Notes: generated from the sequence alone by a model not told the origin. 8,214 nucleotides of DNA from CAYJRR01 sp964372275 [NCBI: uncultured bacterium] (GCA_964372275.1 CAYJRR010000168.1:1-8214), one strand, 5' to 3'. Counted from the stretch's first letter, positions 1 to 5,820 are shown. Program-made: numbers and translations.

Positions 1-243
1 GACGCCGACGGCGAACGCGAGAACGCCTCCAAGGCCCGCCAGCGCGAGATCGACTTCGTCACCTGCGAGATCCGCAAGCAGCTTCCGCTCCTCACCGAGA
101 AGACGACGCTCGCGACCGAGAAGGTGGAGAAGCTCGACGCGCTGATCAGCCGCCACTGCTCCGCCGACGAGGAGAAGCCGGCCGAGGAGCCGGAGTCGGA
201 CGAATCCGACTCGACCGTCGAGTCCGAGAGCGCCGGCGAGTAG
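1..243 (+). CDS. C-terminal end of an unrecognised protein with an acidic tail (5' truncated by the window)
   Basis: The first reading frame is open from base 1 to a TAG at 241-243 and gives the last 80 residues of a protein whose start lies outside the window. Residues about 5-50 of the visible part are rich in Glu, Lys, Arg, Leu and Ile and look like a long amphipathic helix or coiled coil. It contains segments such as REIDFVTCEIRKQLPLL and KVEKLDALISRH. The last 30 residues are a low-complexity Asp/Glu/Ser tail (for example EEPESDESDS), probably disordered. There is no signal peptide or membrane segment in the visible part, and I do not recognise the family. It lies 78 bases upstream of kdsD on the same strand, so it may be co-transcribed with it. 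Confidence that it is coding rests on the uninterrupted frame, the charged helical composition and the strong G/C preference at third codon positions. Confidence 0.7.
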   Translation, partial: DADGERENASKARQREIDFVTCEIRKQLPLLTEKTTLATEKVEKLDALISRHCSADEEKPAEEPESDESDSTVESESAGE

Positions 244-321
244 CCGCCTCGCACGTCGACGCGAGCGGACGTGGCCGGGCCTTCCGACGTACGGCCCCTC
301 CGCGCTACCCTTCGCCACCCG

Positions 322-1329
322 ATGAACCGTCCGGTCGATTCCGCCTTCGTCCTGGCGCGTGCGCGCCGCGTGCTCGACCTCGAGTCGCGTTCGGTCGCCG
401 CGCTCGCGGAGCGCCTCGACGCCGGATTCGTCCGCGCGGTGGAGCTGGTGCTCGCGGCGAAAGGGAAGGTGGTCGTCACCGGGATGGGGAAGAGCGGCCA
501 CGTCTGCCGGAAGATCGCCGCGACGTTGGCCTCCACCGGATCGCCGGCGTTGTTCCTCCATCCCGGGGAGGGGGCGCACGGCGATCTCGGTGTCGTCGCC
601 GCGAGCGATGTGGTGATCGCCGTCAGCCAGTCCGGGGAGACCGAGGAGCTCTGCCGCATCCTCCCGTCGCTCAAGCGCCTCGGCGTTCCGGTGATCGCCA
701 TGACCGGGCGGCCGGGAAGCCAACTCGGGACGGCGGGGGAGGTCTGCCTCGACGTCTCGGTCGCCGAGGAGGCGTGCGCGCTCGGGTTGGCCCCGACCTC
801 CTCGACCACGGCGACGTTGGCGATGGGGGACGCGCTCGCCGTCGCCGTGCTCGAGGCGCGCGGATTCAAGGCCGAGGAGTTCGCCGCCAACCACCCCGGC
901 GGCGCGCTCGGGCGGCGGCTCCTTCTTCGGGTCGAGGACGTGATGCACAGCGGCTCCGCCGTCCCGATCGTCGGAGAGGAGGTGCCGCTGGCCGACGCCA
1001 TCGTCGAGATCTCCTCGAAGAGGCTCGGCGTGGCCGGCGTCGTCGATGCCTCCGGCCGGCTTGTCGGCGTCTTCACCGACGGCGATCTCCGGCGCGCCGT
1101 CCAGGCGCCGCGCCCGGAGGCCTGGGACGCCGGATTCCTCCGCGATCCGATCGGCCGGCGGATGTCGCGCTCCCCGAAACGGATCGAGCGGCAGCGGCTC
1201 GCCGTCGACGCGCTCCGGCGTATGGAGCAGCACCAGATCACCGCGCTGTTCGTCGTGGATCGGGACGGCGATGACCGGCCGGTCGGAATCGTCCACCTGC
1301 ACGACCTGATCAAGGCGGGTCTGTCGTGA
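322..1329 (+). CDS. kdsD: D-arabinose 5-phosphate isomerase (KdsD/KpsF family)
   Basis: This cytoplasmic enzyme interconverts D-ribulose 5-phosphate and D-arabinose 5-phosphate, the first committed step toward Kdo. The 335-residue product has the standard architecture: an N-terminal SIS sugar-isomerase domain and two C-terminal CBS domains (about 207-262 and 275-332). Family motifs visible are GMGKSG (54-59), HPGEGAHGDLG (His80 and His86, the latter matching the conserved active-site/metal His region), SQSGE (102-106), the TSSTTATLAMGDALA block and HPGGALG (191-197), leading into VEDVMH (204-209). Length is close to the 328-residue E. coli enzyme. I chose ATG 322. The frame also allows GTG at 271, but the extra 17 residues look unlike the family, and neither start has a clear Shine-Dalgarno sequence. 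It overlaps kdsC by four bases. Second choice: a KpsF/GutQ paralogue, but the adjoining kdsC argues for the LPS-pathway enzyme. Confidence 0.95.
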   Translation: MNRPVDSAFVLARARRVLDLESRSVAALAERLDAGFVRAVELVLAAKGKVVVTGMGKSGHVCRKIAATLASTGSPALFLHPGEGAHGDLGVVAASDVVIAVSQSGETEELCRILPSLKRLGVPVIAMTGRPGSQLGTAGEVCLDVSVAEEACALGLAPTSSTTATLAMGDALAVAVLEARGFKAEEFAANHPGGALGRRLLLRVEDVMHSGSAVPIVGEEVPLADAIVEISSKRLGVAGVVDASGRLVGVFTDGDLRRAVQAPRPEAWDAGFLRDPIGRRMSRSPKRIERQRLAVDALRRMEQHQITALFVVDRDGDDRPVGIVHLHDLIKAGLS

Positions 1330-1889
1330 ACGCGGCCCGCCGCCGGGCTCCCCGCGGAGCGAGGGCCGCCGTGCGCCCACGGCCGGCCTCCGGCGACCTG
1401 CTCGCTCGCGCGCGCCGGGTGCGGTTGGCGGCGTTCGACGTCGACGGCGTCCTGACCGACGGAACGGTCTGGATCGGCGCCGACGGCGGCGTCGCGAAGC
1501 GTTTTTCGATCCGCGACGGCGCCGCGCTGGTCCGTCTCGGACCGGCCGGGATCGAGACGGCGTTCGTCACCGGCCGCGACGATCCCGCCACCGCCGCCCG
1601 GGCGCGCGACCTGCGCATCGACCATCTTCGGGAAGGTGTGCGCGACAAGCTCCGCGCGATGCGCGCGCTCGCCGCCGAGCGCGGATGTACGCTCGCGGAG
1701 GTCGCCTTCATGGGGGACGACCTGATCGACCTGGAGACGATGCGCGCCGTCGGTCTGGGTGCGGCCCCGGCCGACGGCGCGGCGGAGGCGAAGGCGGCGG
1801 CGCGCTTCGTGTCGCGGTTCGGCGGAGGCGCGGGGGCGGTGAGGGAGTTGTGCGAGCTGTTGCTCAAGGCGCGCGGCGCGTGGCCCTAG
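1326..1889 (+). CDS. kdsC: 3-deoxy-D-manno-octulosonate 8-phosphate phosphatase (KdsC)
   Basis: KdsC is a cytoplasmic HAD-superfamily C0 phosphatase that removes phosphate from Kdo 8-phosphate, giving free Kdo for activation by KdsB. The 187-residue product shows HAD motif I as DVDGVLTDG, with nucleophile Asp38 and acid/base Asp40. Motif II is VTGR, followed by the VRDKL lysine. The metal-binding motif is GDDLIDL (Asp131 and Asp132). The C-terminal GGGAGAVRELCELLL block closely matches the KdsC tail that reaches into the neighbouring subunit's active site. Length matches E. coli KdsC (188). The first 27 residues are Arg/Ala-rich and less conserved. The GTG start overlaps the kdsD TGA as GTGA, which implies translational coupling. 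It has no cap domain, as expected for this tetrameric family. Confidence 0.95.
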   Translation: MNAARRRAPRGARAAVRPRPASGDLLARARRVRLAAFDVDGVLTDGTVWIGADGGVAKRFSIRDGAALVRLGPAGIETAFVTGRDDPATAARARDLRIDHLREGVRDKLRAMRALAAERGCTLAEVAFMGDDLIDLETMRAVGLGAAPADGAAEAKAAARFVSRFGGGAGAVRELCELLLKARGAWP

Positions 1890-2830
1890 TCGAGAGCGGA
1901 GCCGTCGTCGTTCGCCCGGGAAAGCCGGCGAGCCGGCGACGCCGGCCGTGGACGAGGCGCGCCTACAAGGCAATCGTCGGCGCCGTCGCCGTGACGTTCG
2001 CCGCGCTGGTGAGGCTCCTTCCCCCCCGGCTTGCCGCCCGAATCGGCGCGGCGGTCGGAATCCTGGGATTCCATCTCGCCGGCACCGCGCGCCGCGTGGC
2101 CCTCGAGAGTCTCGGGATCGCCTTTCCCGACCGCCCTCCGCACGAGCGCCGCCGGATCGCGCGGGCGTCGTTCGCCACGGTCGGCGCGTCGGCCCTGGAG
2201 TGGATCTCGGCATCGCGCCGGCCGGCGCACGTCGACCGCGCGGTGTCGGTGGAGGGGCTCGAGCACCTGGAGGCGGCGCGCGCGCGCGGCAACGGGGTCC
2301 TGTGGATCACGGCCCACGCCGGCTGCTGGGAGCTGATGGGGGCGGCGATCGCGAGGCGTGGGTTCCCTTGCGCGGTGATCGCGACGACGGTCCGGTACGC
2401 GGCGGTCAACCGGTGGTCGATCGACGCGCGCGGCCGTCACGGCGTCCGCACCGTCGAGCGCGACAGTCCGGGCTCGGCGCGGGAGCTGTTGCGGGTCTTC
2501 AAGCGCAACGAGCTGGTCGGGATCCTCCTCGACCACGACACCAAGGTCGACAGCGTCCAGGTCGACTTCTTCGGCCGGAAGGCCTGGACGGCGGTCGGAC
2601 CGGCCGAGCTCGCGATCCGGCTGGCGGTCCCGGCGGTCACCGCCTTCGTCGAGCGGCGACCCGACGGGACGCACCTCGTCCGCATCGGCCCGCCGATCGT
2701 CCCGCCCGAGGCGGTGGACGACGCGGCGCGCGCCGCGCGCGATCTGACGCAGGCCTACACCGCGCGCATCGAAGACCACGTCCGCGCCCGGCCCGAAAAC
2801 TGGGCCTGGATGCACCGCCGCTGGACGTGA
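1880..2830 (+). CDS. LpxL/HtrB-family lipid A biosynthesis acyltransferase
   Basis: The product resembles the LpxL/LpxM family (Pfam Lip_A_acyltrans), inner-membrane enzymes that add secondary acyl chains from acyl-ACP to Kdo-lipid A. It is about 316 residues, against about 306 for E. coli LpxL. After a short Arg-rich N-terminus there is one hydrophobic anchor (about 31-46). The catalytic H-x4-E motif is HAGCWE (His146, Glu151), usually GHFGNWE in relatives. The DHDTK...FFGRKAW...GPAELA block (from Asp218; FFGR 230-233) is the family's second conserved region. The start is set at GTG 1880, preceded by AAGG at 1866-1869 and overlapping the end of kdsC by 10 bases; an upstream in-frame GTG near 1850 is possible. 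The Kdo-gene context fits, since LpxL-type enzymes prefer Kdo-bearing acceptors. Which acyl position and chain length it uses cannot be read from the sequence, so I give no symbol. Another lysophospholipid acyltransferase role is the main alternative. Confidence 0.88.
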   Translation: MALVESGAVVVRPGKPASRRRRPWTRRAYKAIVGAVAVTFAALVRLLPPRLAARIGAAVGILGFHLAGTARRVALESLGIAFPDRPPHERRRIARASFATVGASALEWISASRRPAHVDRAVSVEGLEHLEAARARGNGVLWITAHAGCWELMGAAIARRGFPCAVIATTVRYAAVNRWSIDARGRHGVRTVERDSPGSARELLRVFKRNELVGILLDHDTKVDSVQVDFFGRKAWTAVGPAELAIRLAVPAVTAFVERRPDGTHLVRIGPPIVPPEAVDDAARAARDLTQAYTARIEDHVRARPENWAWMHRRWT

Positions 2831-2854
2831 CGGTTCGCGTGGCCGCGGTCCCCC

Positions 2855-3757
2855 CTAGCGCGGACGGCCGGCGCCGGGGCGGCGTCCGGCGGCTCCGGAC
2901 GGAACGGAGCCCGAGGTCTGCGCGTGGCGCGCGACGTCCGATCCGCCGGCCGGTCGGCCCTCGCTCAGCGAGAGGATCTCCTTGTCGTCGAGCGGAAGCG
3001 GTCCGGAGACCATCGTCGCGCGCAGGATCGGCTCGCCGCCGATCGGCTCGGTTCCGAACTTCCCTTCGATCCACAACACGACGCCGTCGCGCGACGGGAG
3101 CGAATCGCCGCCGACGAGCAGGGTGTTCCCCTCCGAGATCAGCCATCCGCGCTGGCCGTTCATCCCGGCGGACAGCTCCCGGTAGAGCCCGCGGAACAGC
3201 ATCGGCGAGGAGGCGGTGCCGGTGAACTGCGCGTTGCACCGGCAGCGCGGCTGGCGCACCGCTCCGCGGACCGTCACCAGGCTGCCGACCATGCGCGCCA
3301 GGCGCGCGCGCAGCGTGCCGTTGGCGATGTCGTACTGCGTGCCGTCGAGGTCCTTCAGCATCACCCGCGGCTCGCACCGCCCGCCGGGCGGGCAGTGGAC
3401 CGACACCTCGCGCACGACGGTCGCCGTGAGGAAGTCGTGGGATCGGCCGGGCGCGAAGCCGGTCACCCGGATCGAACGGCTGTCGGTCGTGCCGTGGACG
3501 GTGATCACCGACCCCTCGAAGGCCTCCAGGTCGTCGAGCAGCCCGCCGTGGAGCTTCTTCGAGCCATCGCCGGTGTCGAGGTAGAGGAACGCGGGGCAGG
3601 GGGACTTGGCGCAGATCACCCGTTCGAGCCGCACCCGACCCGTTTCGACCGTCGGGACGGCGCGCGGATCGCCGCCGATCCGGGGCACGCGGTGGGGCTG
3701 CGCCGACGCGAGCGCCGGCAGGGCGAAGAGGGTGATCACAAGGACGAACGTGCGCAT
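2855..3757 (-). CDS. Uncharacterised exported protein with three repeat-like beta segments and six cysteines
   Basis: The 300-residue product begins with a clean Sec signal peptide: MRTF, a hydrophobic core and an ALASA-Q cleavage site after about residue 19. Signal peptidase I processing would leave a periplasmic or secreted protein; there is no lipobox Cys. The mature part reads as three related beta-rich segments (about 41-101, 114-181 and 200-252). The first two share a Cys-x4/5-Cys opening (C49/C54, C122/C128), a Leu-x-Asp-x-x-Gly turn and a Gly-Ser-[LV]-[IV]-Thr-Val-[HR]-Gly strand (SVITVHG, SLVTVRG). The third keeps VVLWIEGKF. This looks like small OB-type barrels, but that is my inference. 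A CRC pair (C172, C174) brings the total to six Cys. The last 30 residues are Gly/Arg/Ala-rich and probably disordered. I recognise no family. The start is supported by GAGGA five bases upstream (3763-3767). The gene is convergent with the acyltransferase (24-base gap) and divergent from the lpt genes. Confidence 0.75.
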   Translation of the reverse strand: MRTFVLVITLFALPALASAQPHRVPRIGGDPRAVPTVETGRVRLERVICAKSPCPAFLYLDTGDGSKKLHGGLLDDLEAFEGSVITVHGTTDSRSIRVTGFAPGRSHDFLTATVVREVSVHCPPGGRCEPRVMLKDLDGTQYDIANGTLRARLARMVGSLVTVRGAVRQPRCRCNAQFTGTASSPMLFRGLYRELSAGMNGQRGWLISEGNTLLVGGDSLPSRDGVVLWIEGKFGTEPIGGEPILRATMVSGPLPLDDKEILSLSEGRPAGGSDVARHAQTSGSVPSGAAGRRPGAGRPR

Positions 3758-3762
3758 GGGGA

Positions 3763-3767
3763 TCCTC
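3763..3767 (-). promoter_or_regulatory. Ribosome binding site of the exported-protein gene
   Basis: On the minus strand the bases before ATG 3757 read GAGGA, then five bases, then ATG. This is a good Shine-Dalgarno sequence at proper spacing. It fixes the start at the beginning of the signal peptide and supports this being a real gene. Confidence 0.65.
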
Positions 3768-3832
3768 GATTCCGACGGTCGCGGCGCCGGTCAGCAATCG
3801 ACGTGCCCGCGGCGCGCGGGCGGAAAGACCAA

Positions 3833-3848
3833 TTGACTCGCGTGTCAA
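3833..3848. promoter_or_regulatory. Near-perfect 16-bp palindrome, candidate operator in a divergent intergenic region
   Basis: The sequence TTGACTCGCGTGTCAA is its own reverse complement except at one base pair (positions 6 and 11): TTGAC...GTCAA arms around a CGCG centre. It lies in the 186-base gap between the minus-strand exported-protein gene (ATG 83 bases away) and the lptC/lptA gene (ATG about 100 bases away). This is typical placement for a dimeric repressor or activator site. Read on the minus strand it contains TTGACA, a consensus -35 hexamer, but no convincing -10 follows at 16-18 bases. Two smaller inverted repeats follow in the same gap: GCGCGG/CCGCGC at 3861-3879 and GCGTG/CACGC at 3892-3904. 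I see no good sigma-70 promoter for lptC/lptA, only a weak TGCTAGAAC at 3926-3934. Confidence 0.4.
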
Positions 3849-3943
3849 CCGGCGGTCGGGGCGCGGCGTGGGACCGCGCTGTCCGACTACGGCGTGTCTC
3901 ACGCGGCGCGTCAGCGGTCCCCGCATGCTAGAACGTGCCTTCG

Positions 3944-5026
3944 ATGGAAGGCCGCGCCCTCCGGATCCTGCTCGGGCTGCTCGCCCTCACGATCCTCCTT
4001 CTCTGGGCGGTCCGTCCGAAGCGCCCCAAAGTGGCCGAAGTGGAGCTCGCGCTCCTCTCCCCGGGGGTCGACGCCCGGGTCGATGGAGTAACCCTCTTCC
4101 AGTCGAGCCCGCAGGGGGACCTCACCCTTCGCGCGCGCGAGGCCGATTGGACCCGCGCGCAGGAGACGTTTCGTCTGATCGACGTCGACCTCCGCTTCCT
4201 GTCGTCCGGCACGTCGGGGGCCGCCGCGCCGTTCGGCGGGCGGATCGTCGGCGAGCGCGGCTCGGTCCGGACCCCAAAGGCGGGCGCCGGTCCCTCCGCG
4301 CCGGGGGTCGACGGCCGCGAGTTCGAGCTCGCGGGGAGGGTGGTCGCCGAGACGTTCGACGGCTATCGCCTCGAGACCTCCGACGTGCGCTACCGGCACG
4401 ACACGCGCCAGGCCGAGACGGAGGCCGCGGTCGTCCTCGACGGCCCCGGGCTGCACGTCACCGGGAAGGGGGCTCGGCTCGACTACGGCACGCAGGCGGT
4501 CGAGGTCGGCGGGCGCGTCGAGGCGCGGTTGGTGCCGGCGATCCTCGAGCAGGCGGAATCGCCTCCGGGTGAACCGATCCCGGGGACGAAGCCCGAGGAG
4601 CTCCGGCCGATCGACGTCGACGCCGATCAGTTCGAGCTTTCGGGCCGCGACACGCGCGGCGTCTTCCGCGGAAACGTCGTCGCCCGGCAGGGGGACGTGA
4701 CGATCCGCGCCACGGCCGTCGACGCGACCTACTCGCAGAAGGCCAACGCCATCGTGCAGGCGGTGGCGACCGGCGAGGTCACCGTCACCTCCGGCGCCAA
4801 GGTGGGAAAGTCGGAGCGCGCCGAATTCGACAACGGCCGGCGCACCGTCGTCCTTTCGGGGGAGCCTCGTTTGTGGGAAGAAGGGACGGTCCTCGAGGGT
4901 CGGGAGATCGTCTTCCACGTCGACGACGGCCGGGTCGAGTGCTTCGATTGCAGCATCGACGTCGACCCGGAGCGGATCCAGGAGATGCAGACGAATGGAA
5001 CGGCCACGCCGCCTCCAAGCCGCTGA
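3944..5026 (+). CDS. lptC: LPS transport protein with LptC-like and LptA-like parts in one chain (LptC-LptA fusion)
   Basis: Lpt proteins form the periplasmic beta-jellyroll bridge that carries LPS from the LptBFG transporter to the outer membrane. The 360-residue product is about twice the length of E. coli LptC (191). It has a single N-terminal membrane anchor (about 6-23), then an LptC-like region (about 30-200) with repeated short beta-strands such as GDLTLRAREADW and GYRLETSDVRYR. A proline-rich linker follows. From about 222 (PIDVDADQFELSG) to 342 there is an OstA/LptA-like domain, with FRGNVVARQGDVTI, ATYSQKANAIVQAVATGEV and RTVVLSGEPRLWEEG segments. No separate lptA lies between it and lptB, so I infer a membrane-tethered LptC-LptA. 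The only two cysteines form CFDC (Cys333, Cys336) near the C-terminus. ATG 3944 is chosen; GTG 3935 is an equally SD-less alternative. The 3' end overlaps lptB by 32 bases. An unusually long LptC with a separate lptA elsewhere is the alternative. Confidence 0.85.
   Translation: MEGRALRILLGLLALTILLLWAVRPKRPKVAEVELALLSPGVDARVDGVTLFQSSPQGDLTLRAREADWTRAQETFRLIDVDLRFLSSGTSGAAAPFGGRIVGERGSVRTPKAGAGPSAPGVDGREFELAGRVVAETFDGYRLETSDVRYRHDTRQAETEAAVVLDGPGLHVTGKGARLDYGTQAVEVGGRVEARLVPAILEQAESPPGEPIPGTKPEELRPIDVDADQFELSGRDTRGVFRGNVVARQGDVTIRATAVDATYSQKANAIVQAVATGEVTVTSGAKVGKSERAEFDNGRRTVVLSGEPRLWEEGTVLEGREIVFHVDDGRVECFDCSIDVDPERIQEMQTNGTATPPPSR
4980..4984 (+). promoter_or_regulatory. Ribosome binding site of lptB inside the upstream gene
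   Basis: AGGAG lies 10 bases before ATG 4995, within the last codons of the LptC/LptA gene. It supports ATG 4995 as the lptB start, and with it the 32-base gene overlap. Confidence 0.6.
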
Positions 5027-5726
5027 GCTGCGAAAAGCGTTCAAGGGGCGCACCGTCGTCGACGGTGTCACCTTCGAGATCGCGTCGGGCGAGGTGGTCG
5101 GGCTCCTCGGACCGAACGGCGCCGGGAAGACGACCTCCTTCTACATGGTGGTGGGGCTCCTCAAGCCGGATGCCGGGCAGGTGCTGTTCGACGGGACCGA
5201 CATCACGGCGCTGCCGATGTACAAGCGGGCCCGGCGGGGGATCGCCTACCTCGCGCAGGAGGCGTCGGTCTTCCGGAAGCTCTCGGTCGAGGAGAACATC
5301 CTCGCCATCCTCCAGGCGCAGGGTCTGTCGGCCAAGGACCGCCGCGCGCGCCTGGAGGAACTGCTGGAGAGCCTGGGGATCGCCCACCTCCGCACGCGCG
5401 CGGCCTACATGCTCTCCGGAGGGGAGCGCCGCCGCGTGGAGATCGCGCGCTGCCTCGTGCTTCGGCCGGCGTTCATCCTCCTCGACGAGCCGTTCGCCGG
5501 TCTCGACCCGATCGCGGTGCAGGAGATCCAGAAGCTGATCCGGGGGGTCACCGCCCAGGGGATCGGAGTGCTGATCACCGATCATAACGTCCGGGAAACG
5601 TTGGACATTTGTGATCGTGGCTACGTGCTGTTCGGCGGAAAGATCCGGATCTCGGGGGACAAAGAGGCGATCTACGCCTCCCGGGAGGCCCGGGAGCAGT
5701 ACCTCGGAGAGAGCTTCCGCGCCTAG
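4995..5726 (+). CDS. lptB: LPS export ABC transporter ATP-binding protein LptB
   Basis: LptB is the cytoplasmic ATPase of the LptB2FG complex that extracts LPS from the inner membrane and powers the Lpt bridge. The 243-residue product (E. coli 241) has the complete ABC ATPase set: Walker A GPNGAGKTT (39-47), followed by the LptB-typical SFYMVVGLLKPDAG; Q-loop Gln88 in AYLAQEASVFRKL; signature LSGGERRR (140-147); Walker B FILLDEP (160-166, Asp164 and Glu165); the GLDP D-loop; and H-loop His197 in ITDHNVRETLDICDRGYV. The C-terminal EQYLGESF matches the conserved LptB tail. Lack of any membrane segment and the lptC/lptA neighbour exclude a generic branched-chain amino acid ATPase. Its partners lptF and lptG are not in the window. 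It overlaps the upstream gene by 32 bases, implying coupled translation. Confidence 0.97.
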   Translation: MERPRRLQAAELRKAFKGRTVVDGVTFEIASGEVVGLLGPNGAGKTTSFYMVVGLLKPDAGQVLFDGTDITALPMYKRARRGIAYLAQEASVFRKLSVEENILAILQAQGLSAKDRRARLEELLESLGIAHLRTRAAYMLSGGERRRVEIARCLVLRPAFILLDEPFAGLDPIAVQEIQKLIRGVTAQGIGVLITDHNVRETLDICDRGYVLFGGKIRISGDKEAIYASREAREQYLGESFRA

Positions 5727-5773
5727 GATCCACTCTTCCGTAGACACATGATTTTCATGGCAATTTCCTATTT

Positions 5774-5789
5774 CGGCACCGATGTTGCT
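5774..5789 (+). promoter_or_regulatory. Candidate sigma-54 (-24/-12) promoter upstream of rpoN
   Basis: CGGCACCGATGTTGCT matches the sigma-54 consensus TGGCACG-N4-TTGCW at all defined positions except the first T and the G at position 7. The invariant GG (5775-5776) and GC (5787-5788) are at exactly the required spacing. Predicted transcription start is about 5800, 76 bases before the rpoN ATG. It overlaps the -35 element of the sigma-70-like promoter, so RpoN holoenzyme bound here could either activate or block transcription of its own gene. Matching is by eye only. Confidence 0.6.
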
Positions 5790-5817
5790 TTACCGGTCGT
5801 CCGGGGTTCCCTATACT
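5789..5817 (+). promoter_or_regulatory. Candidate sigma-70-type promoter of rpoN-hpf
   Basis: A -35-like TTTACC (5789-5794, 4 of 6 bases of TTGACA) is followed after 17 bases by TATACT (5812-5817, 5 of 6 bases of TATAAT). The predicted start is near 5824, about 50 bases before the rpoN ATG. The region is clearly AT-richer than the surrounding coding sequence. This is the best housekeeping-type promoter I found in the window. Confidence 0.6.
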
Positions 5818-5820
5818 GAC

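Noticed and set aside
271-321. GTG start of kdsD at 271
   Set aside because: The 17 extra residues do not resemble the family N-terminus, and the ATG at 322 gives a length near that of known KdsD. A longer form cannot be fully excluded.
1685-1879. Upstream extension of the acyltransferase frame into kdsC
   Set aside because: It would overlap kdsC by about 200 bases with Gly/Arg-rich sequence. The GTG at 1880 gives the normal family length and operon overlap.
1886-2815. Minus-strand open frame antisense to the acyltransferase
   Set aside because: No motifs are visible. The plus strand carries an intact catalytic acyltransferase in normal operon overlap.
2831-2854. Bidirectional terminator between the convergent genes
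   Set aside because: The 24-base gap is GC-rich but I could not draw a convincing stem followed by T residues on either strand.
2637-3926. Minus-strand 429-codon open frame overlapping the exported-protein gene in another frame
   Set aside because: It is Arg-rich and without motifs, and it spans the intergenic palindrome. The overlapping frame at 2855-3757 has a signal peptide and a ribosome binding site.
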